In this document: piece by piece, positions 5,456 through 9,130 of the stretch
How the letters are laid out: every line of letters begins with the position of its first letter
Numbering within the stretch: position 1 is the stretch's first letter
DNA from: an uncultured Clostridia bacterium
GTDB taxonomy: Bacteria; Bacillota; Clostridia; Oscillospirales; Acutalibacteraceae
Direction of reading: 5' to 3'
Length of the DNA: 9,130 nucleotides
NCBI GenBank assembly: GCA_944382025.1
Contig: CALWMQ010000062.1
Span: forward strand, 1 to 9,130
Notes under the pieces: generated by a model
Seen by the model: only the letters and a program-made list of their open reading frames with translations
What the model was told of the DNA's origin: nothing
The model's database searches: none
Translations under genes and position numbers: made by a program

Positions 5456-6985
5456 TTATCGGGACTGCCAGTATTTCCGATCCAGGCTGCGGTATTGGAT
5501 GGCTTCCGCTACCTGAGGGGCATCAATGACATCGGTATGTTCCAGATCAGCGATGGTGCGGGAAACCTTCAGGAGCCGGTCATAGGCCCGGGCGGACAGC
5601 CCCATATGCTCAAAGGCGTTTTTAAGCAGGGATTGGGCGGCCTTGGTAAGGGGGCAGAGTTCCTTGAGCCGGTTAGGCGGAATTTGGGAATTGCTGAGGA
5701 TACCGGTACCGGCGAACCGCTGTGTCTGGATATTTCTGGCGGCATTGACACGCTTTCTGATCTCCGCGGAGCTTTCCCCGGGGGAGCTGGAAGTTAATTG
5801 TTCAAATTCTACGGGAGGAACCTCAACATGGAGATCGATCCTGTCCAGCAGGGGGCCGGAGACCCGGGCCATATATTTTTGTGCCGCGGCGGGGGAACAG
5901 GTACAGCTTCTGGTAGGATGGCCGAAATACCCGCAGGGGCAGGGGTTCATGGCGGCGATCAGCATGAAGGAGCAGGGGTAGGAAAGGGAGGCGCTGACCC
6001 GGGAGATAGTGACCCGATGATCCTCCAGAGGCTGGCGCAGGCATTCCATGGCGGGGCGGGAAAATTCAGGCAGTTCATCCAGGAACAGTACCCCATTGTG
6101 GGCTAAGGAGACCTCGCCGGGCTTAGGGGTGCTGCCGCCGCCAGCCAATCCGGGAGCGGAAATGTTGTGGTGAGGGGCGCGGAAAGGCCGGGATTGGAGC
6201 AGTCCGACCCCTCCGGGAAGGGTACCGGCGATGGAATGAATTTTAGTTGTTTCCAGGGCTTCCTGACGGGTCAGGTCAGGAAGGATGGAGGGCAGGCGCT
6301 TGGCCAGCATGCTTTTCCCGGAGCCGGGAGGCCCGATCAGCAGTACATTATGGGAACCGGCGGCAGCGATTTCCAAAGCCCTGCGTGCGCCGGCCTGACC
6401 CATGACGTCAGCAAAATCCGGGACATCCATCGCCGATCGGGGGTCAAACGCTCGTGGCTCCACCGGTTTTAGAGGGGCTGTATTATCCAGGTGCTTTAAC
6501 AATTCCTGAACGTGGGCGACAGGATAGACAGAGATTCCATCCACGACCGCGCCTTCGGCGGCGTTATCGGCGGGGATGAAGGCCTGCGCCATCCCGTTCT
6601 CACGGGCGGCGATGACCATGGGCAATACGCCATGGATGGGCCGGAGTTCCCCGGTCAGGGATAGTTCACCTATAAAAGCGCAGGTATCGGTAGAAACTTT
6701 CAGCTGTCCGCTGGCCTTCAGCAGCGCCATAAAAAGAGGCAGGTCATAAACCGAGCCTTCTTTTCGGACGTCCGCCGGCGCCAGATTGACGGTAATACGG
6801 CTGACAGGATATGTAAAACCGTTGTTTTTCATGGCGGCCCGGACCCGGTCACGGGATTCCTTTACCGCGGCGCCTGGCAGGCCGACAACATCAAATCCAG
6901 GCAGTCCCTGGGACAGGTCCGCCTCTACGTCCACCATAAAGCCGTCAACCCCTAATAAACCCATGCTTTTCAGTCGGGCAAACAT
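5456..6985 (-). CDS. comM: ComM/YifB family Mg-chelatase-like AAA+ ATPase
   Basis: This 509-aa protein has the length and domain order of ComM, a hexameric DNA helicase that in naturally competent bacteria promotes branch migration during integration of incoming DNA. The family is also widespread in non-competent bacteria, and this gene is the usual 'YifB' of Bacillota. The N-terminal Lon-protease-like ChlI domain (about 20-145) contains GLPGFDVVGLP. The AAA+ module has Walker A GPPGSGKS (218-225), Walker B VLFLDE (299-304), sensor N347 and arginine finger R382 in LLDRID. A cysteine set, C349, C351, C361 and C363, sits inside the AAA+ insert and may bind a metal. The Mg-chelatase C-terminal domain spans about 405-500, ending LDRKYWQSR. 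The frame is open a further 82 codons upstream, but ATG 6985 has AGGAGGT seven bases ahead and gives the family's usual N-terminus. It may be transcribed with the small membrane-protein gene 130 bases upstream. Confidence 0.95.
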   Translation of the reverse strand: MFARLKSMGLLGVDGFMVDVEADLSQGLPGFDVVGLPGAAVKESRDRVRAAMKNNGFTYPVSRITVNLAPADVRKEGSVYDLPLFMALLKASGQLKVSTDTCAFIGELSLTGELRPIHGVLPMVIAARENGMAQAFIPADNAAEGAVVDGISVYPVAHVQELLKHLDNTAPLKPVEPRAFDPRSAMDVPDFADVMGQAGARRALEIAAAGSHNVLLIGPPGSGKSMLAKRLPSILPDLTRQEALETTKIHSIAGTLPGGVGLLQSRPFRAPHHNISAPGLAGGGSTPKPGEVSLAHNGVLFLDELPEFSRPAMECLRQPLEDHRVTISRVSASLSYPCSFMLIAAMNPCPCGYFGHPTRSCTCSPAAAQKYMARVSGPLLDRIDLHVEVPPVEFEQLTSSSPGESSAEIRKRVNAARNIQTQRFAGTGILSNSQIPPNRLKELCPLTKAAQSLLKNAFEHMGLSARAYDRLLKVSRTIADLEHTDVIDAPQVAEAIQYRSLDRKYWQSR

Positions 6986-6991
6986 AGTCCT

Positions 6992-6998
6992 ACCTCCT
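6992..6998 (-). promoter_or_regulatory. Ribosome binding site fixing the comM start
   Basis: On the - strand AGGAGGT stands 6 bases before ATG 6985. None of the possible starts further upstream in the open frame has a comparable site, and residues upstream of 6985 do not resemble the family. Confidence 0.75.
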
Positions 6999-7035
6999 AA
7001 GGCCAGCAAAATTCCGTAGTTTGTTGAATGCGCAT

Positions 7036-7056
7036 ACCTATAACCCTTATATAGGT
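7036..7056. repeat. Inverted repeat in the comM leader
   Basis: ACCTATA (7036-7042) and TATAGGT (7050-7056) are perfect 7-base complements around a 7-base loop, about 50 bases upstream of comM. No U-tract follows on either strand, so it is not a terminator. It could be an operator or an RNA hairpin. Confidence 0.3.
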
Positions 7057-7115
7057 GGGATAAGCTTTTGGGAAAGGCACATAGGATTCCGGTGCAGGCA
7101 GAACCCCTTATCCTG

Positions 7116-7289
7116 TCAGGACAGATGATGATCTTCCTGGTGTCCGGAGCAGTTTTTGGCGTGAGGACAGCCAATACAGGAGGCTCCGCAGCTGGACTTC
7201 CCTTTTCGTTTCCGAACAATGGGCACAGCAATTGCGATGGCCAATACCAAGACAGCCAGGATGAGGATAATAATATCGGCAGGGGTCAT
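7116..7289 (-). CDS. FeoB-associated Cys-rich membrane protein
   Basis: This 57-aa protein has one N-terminal membrane segment (about residues 6-25), a basic stop-transfer cluster (RKRKGK, 26-31) and a short cytoplasmic tail with C34, C38, C41 and C47, followed by a His-rich end (H50, H54, H55). This matches the small FeoB-associated proteins of Bacillota (Pfam FeoB_associated), which are thought to assist ferrous iron import or handling. ATG 7289 is supported by AAGGAG at 7297-7302 with 7-base spacing. The frame continues upstream to TTG 7346 without a ribosome binding site. No feoA or feoB is present in the window, and the upstream neighbour is the divergent hydrogenase operon. A role in iron or redox handling beside that operon is an inference from position. 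Its start lies about 113 bases from a likely - strand promoter. Confidence 0.8.
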   Translation of the reverse strand: MTPADIIILILAVLVLAIAIAVPIVRKRKGKSSCGASCIGCPHAKNCSGHQEDHHLS

Positions 7290-7408
7290 ACTGATTCTCC
7301 TTGAATGGTTGTCATCATGATGGCTCTGTGAACGATTTCCTGGCAACAGAGGGTTCCAGGGGCCGGGAAAGGATGCGGAGCCAGGAAGAAAGTCAGAGCA
7401 CCGTCCAA

Positions 7409-7437
7409 AGTATACCAGCTTTTCTAAGGAAATACAA
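7409..7437 (-). promoter_or_regulatory. Extended -10 promoter reading towards the FeoB-associated gene
   Basis: On the - strand TATACT (+ 7409-7414) is preceded by TGG, an extended -10, and at 17 bases by TTGTAT (+ 7432-7437), a partial -35. Transcription would begin near 7402, giving a leader of about 113 bases. Confidence 0.6.
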
Positions 7438-7493
7438 CAGGAACAGAGGAAAGGTTATGGCCGAAAAACCCAGGAAAATCCGTGGAGAGGACA

Positions 7494-7522
7494 TTGACGA
7501 AAAAATAACAATATGATATACT
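7494..7522 (+). promoter_or_regulatory. Strong SigA-type promoter of the hydrogenase operon
   Basis: TTGACG (7494-7499, five of six) and TATACT (7517-7522, five of six) are separated by 17 bases, and TGA immediately before TATACT provides an extended -10 (TG at 7514-7515). It is the best promoter in the window. Transcription would begin near 7529, leaving a leader of about 89 bases. Confidence 0.8.
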
Positions 7523-7571
7523 AACTTTGTCTGCAAATTGACTGAAAATCCGGTCTGCACAAGGAAAACAG

Positions 7572-7588
7572 CCCGTTGGTCCAACGGG
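7572..7588 (+). other. Hairpin in the hydrogenase operon leader
   Basis: CCCGTTG (7572-7578) pairs perfectly with CAACGGG (7582-7588) around GTC. It ends 15 bases before the ribosome binding site AAAGGG (7604-7609) and is not followed by a U-tract. A role in message stability or translation is possible. Confidence 0.45.
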
Positions 7589-7617
7589 GGAAATCATAGT
7601 ACGAAAGGGTGTCAAGT

Positions 7618-7866
7618 ATGGATCTGATGGTGTGTGTAGGCAGTTCCTGCCATCTGCAGCATTCCAGGGAATTGATCGACCGTCTGAAAGCGCTGATACT
7701 GGAAAATAATCTGGAGGACAAAGTGGAATTGAAAGGCTCCTTCTGCATGGGCCAGTGCGCTGAACAGGGGGTTTGTGTCCGTTTTGACGATCAGGTATAT
7801 TCCCTGACCATGGATACGGTGGACGGCTTTTTCCAGGATAAGGTGGTTGCCAAGGCCAAGAGCTGA
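7618..7866 (+). CDS. Thioredoxin-like [2Fe-2S] ferredoxin, partner of the hydrogenase
   Basis: This 82-aa cytoplasmic protein has four cysteines arranged C6-x4-C11 and C43-x3-C47, the [2Fe-2S] pattern of the thioredoxin-like ferredoxin fold found in NuoE, HydC-type subunits and small stand-alone ferredoxins. The surrounding residues (CVGSSCHLQ, then GSFCMGQCAEQGVCV) match this fold well. The protein is about half the length of NuoE and lacks its N-terminal helical domain. ATG 7618 is preferred over the in-frame GTG at 7609, because AAAGGG (7604-7609) overlaps the GTG but stands 8 bases before the ATG. The hydrogenase gene starts 37 bases after its stop, and both lie behind the promoter at 7494-7522. 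The likely job is to pass electrons to or from the hydrogenase; this follows from context and family, not from a specific residue. Confidence 0.88.
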   Translation: MDLMVCVGSSCHLQHSRELIDRLKALILENNLEDKVELKGSFCMGQCAEQGVCVRFDDQVYSLTMDTVDGFFQDKVVAKAKS

Positions 7867-7903
7867 GGCCACTCTCATTTCTTCGAAAGGCGGTTGATGA
7901 CAA

Positions 7904-9130
7904 GTGGGTTATATCAGTGTAAAAAAAGCCAATTGTAAAAACTGCTATAAATGTCTGAAATTCTGTGATGTGAAATCCATCAGCTACATAGATGACCGGG
8001 TAGAGGTGATTGCCGACCAGTGCATTCTGTGTGGGCACTGCGTAAACGTATGTCCCCAGAAGGCCAAAACGGTGGTCAATCCTACCGTTGGGGTGCTGGA
8101 ATCCCTTCACGATCCCCAGGTTAAGGTCATCGCCAGCCTGGCTCCCTCTTATGTGGGAGTCTATGGGCTGCAGAATCGCCGCCGTCTGATCGCGGCGCTG
8201 CTGAAACTGGGCTTTGACGGTGTGGAGGAAACCTCCGTGGGGGCAAATGAGGTGACCCATCAATATCGCCTCCTGATGGACCGGGGGGAAATGCCTTGTA
8301 TCCTGACCACCTGCTGCCCTACCGTCAATACCCTGATTACCAAGTATTATCCGGAACTGGTTCCCTATATGGCGCCGGTTGTGTCTCCGGTGCTGGCTCA
8401 CGGGCGGATGATTAAGGAACGGATGGGAGCGGATGCCCGGGTAGTGTTTATAGGCCCCTGCCTGTCCAAAATCCGGGAAATTCATGAACATCCCGAATCT
8501 GCCGATGCCGCGATTTCCTTCCGCCGCCTGGATAAGATGCTGGCGGATCATGGGATCCGGCTGGAGGATATGGATGAGGAGGAAGTACCGGTTTCCCCTT
8601 ATTCCCGGGTCTACCCCATCCCGGAAGGTATTCTTCGGGACGTGGCTCACCAGCAAGGGGAAGAGGCTCATCAAATCCAGGACGAGCATGGGTATAATGG
8701 GTATACCTTTATGAGTGTGTGCGGCGTACAGAATGTGATGCAGCTGCTGGACGAACTGAAAAAGGGGCATCGTGAGAAAATTTTCGTGGAGTTGAACGCC
8801 TGTGAGGGCGGGTGTGTCAACGGCCCTCTGATCCCGGAGGGACGCCGGGGCGCCTACCGAGGCCAGCTGGAGGTTCAGTCCTATGTACGGGAGCCTCTGC
8901 GCCCGGAAAAGGCCGCCTGTCCCGATTTATCCCTGGAATTTCAGGCGCAGCCGTTAGACAAGGATATCCCGGACGAGAAAACGATCCGGAAAATCCTGGC
9001 TGAAATCGGTAAGCCTACCCCGGATAAGGATCTCAACTGTGGATCCTGCGGCTATCCCACCTGCCGGGACAAGGCGATTGCCGTATATCAGAAAAAGGCA
9101 GAGCTGTATATGTGTCTGCCGTATATCAAC
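7904..9130 (+). CDS. [FeFe]-hydrogenase, group C / HydS-like putative sensory type, 3' truncated by window
   Basis: The 409 residues seen run without a stop to the window edge. They begin with a 2x[4Fe-4S] ferredoxin domain: C11, C14, C17, C21 and C40, C43, C46, C50. The H-domain follows with its three motifs: L1 TTCCP (135-139; C137 is the proton-relay position, C138 a cluster ligand), L2 GPCLSK (184-189; C186, K189) and L3 E296-x3-C300-x3-C304 in ELNACEGGCVNGP. So the four H-cluster ligands and the relay Cys are kept. However, the usual Met of L2 (MPC) is Gly, the Met of L3 (ExM) is Asn, and the GGG after L3 is GP. A Fes-type motif, NCGSCGYPTC (378-387), with C404 as possible fourth ligand, follows. 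In group C enzymes a PAS domain comes next; here that part is missing from the window. The start is GTG 7904, with AGGCGG 10 bases upstream. The ATG at 7897 is out of frame and soon stops. The role is probably H2 sensing rather than bulk catalysis. Confidence 0.88.
   Translation, partial: MGYISVKKANCKNCYKCLKFCDVKSISYIDDRVEVIADQCILCGHCVNVCPQKAKTVVNPTVGVLESLHDPQVKVIASLAPSYVGVYGLQNRRRLIAALLKLGFDGVEETSVGANEVTHQYRLLMDRGEMPCILTTCCPTVNTLITKYYPELVPYMAPVVSPVLAHGRMIKERMGADARVVFIGPCLSKIREIHEHPESADAAISFRRLDKMLADHGIRLEDMDEEEVPVSPYSRVYPIPEGILRDVAHQQGEEAHQIQDEHGYNGYTFMSVCGVQNVMQLLDELKKGHREKIFVELNACEGGCVNGPLIPEGRRGAYRGQLEVQSYVREPLRPEKAACPDLSLEFQAQPLDKDIPDEKTIRKILAEIGKPTPDKDLNCGSCGYPTCRDKAIAVYQKKAELYMCLPYIN

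Larger units (their letters stand above)
7290..7617. other. Divergent promoter region between the FeoB-associated gene and the hydrogenase operon
   Basis: This 328-base region has no convincing gene. It contains two back-to-back promoters, each with an extended -10 (- strand at 7409-7437, + strand at 7494-7522), with 56 bases between their -35 elements. On the - strand transcript, CTCTGT and ACAGAG (7324-7329 and 7346-7351) can form a 6-bp stem. On the + strand transcript, the heptamer GTCTGCA recurs at 7529 and 7553, and a hairpin lies at 7572-7588. I recognise no Fur, Rex or other known operator. Confidence 0.6.

Noticed and set aside
5372..6106. Overlapping + strand open frames within comM
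   Set aside because: They are antisense to conserved ComM domains and have no ribosome binding sites or recognisable motifs.
6986..7231. An 82-codon upstream extension of comM
   Set aside because: It precedes an ATG with a strong ribosome binding site, does not resemble ComM and overlaps the FeoB-associated gene in another frame.
7424..8770. A 448-codon open frame on the - strand opposite the hydrogenase genes
   Set aside because: It lies antisense to two proteins with complete cysteine motifs, and its translation is rich in His, Pro and Arg with no recognisable domain. It results from the base composition of the coding strand.

Overview
The window looks like chromosomal DNA of an anaerobic member of the Bacillota, most likely Clostridia. 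This rests on strong AGGAGG-type ribosome binding sites, extended -10 promoters, frequent TTG/GTG starts, rho-independent terminators, a FeoB-associated Cys-rich mini-protein and a group C-type [FeFe]-hydrogenase with its [2Fe-2S] partner. Species and genus cannot be read from the sequence. No rRNA, tRNA, CRISPR array or mobile element was seen.

Region 1 (1-2420, + strand) is the end of a polar amino-acid ABC transporter operon. It holds the C-terminus of the substrate-binding protein, an intercistronic terminator hairpin, a HisM/GlnP-type permease with a TTG start, a GlnQ-type ATPase overlapping it by 8 bases, and an unrecognised protein with two membrane segments and an outer domain. The hairpin after the binding-protein gene would let that protein be made in excess over permease and ATPase.

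Region 2 (2421-4963, + strand) is a separate two-gene unit. It has its own promoter (TATAAT at 2643) with a palindrome just upstream, then a sugar phosphate isomerase/epimerase-like TIM barrel and a Gfo/Idh/MocA dehydrogenase, closed by a good terminator at 4916-4963. The pairing suggests oxidation and isomerisation of a sugar, inositol-like or other polyol compound; the substrate is unknown.

Region 3 (4964-5455) has no recognised gene. It contains a possible promoter, a 25-codon ORF with a good ribosome binding site, a perfect 14-bp palindrome and a weak terminator-like fold facing the next gene.

Region 4 (5456-7289, - strand) holds comM (YifB/Mg-chelatase-like AAA+ protein, 509 aa from the corrected start) and, upstream of it, a 57-aa FeoB-associated membrane protein with no feoA or feoB in view.

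Region 5 (7290-9130) is a divergent promoter region followed on the + strand by a small thioredoxin-like [2Fe-2S] protein and an [FeFe]-hydrogenase that runs off the window. The hydrogenase keeps the four H-cluster cysteines but has non-canonical residues around them, and a Fes-type [4Fe-4S] motif follows the H-domain. This is the layout of putative sensory (group C, HydS-like) hydrogenases. It is the most interesting system here, and its deciding C-terminal part lies outside the window.
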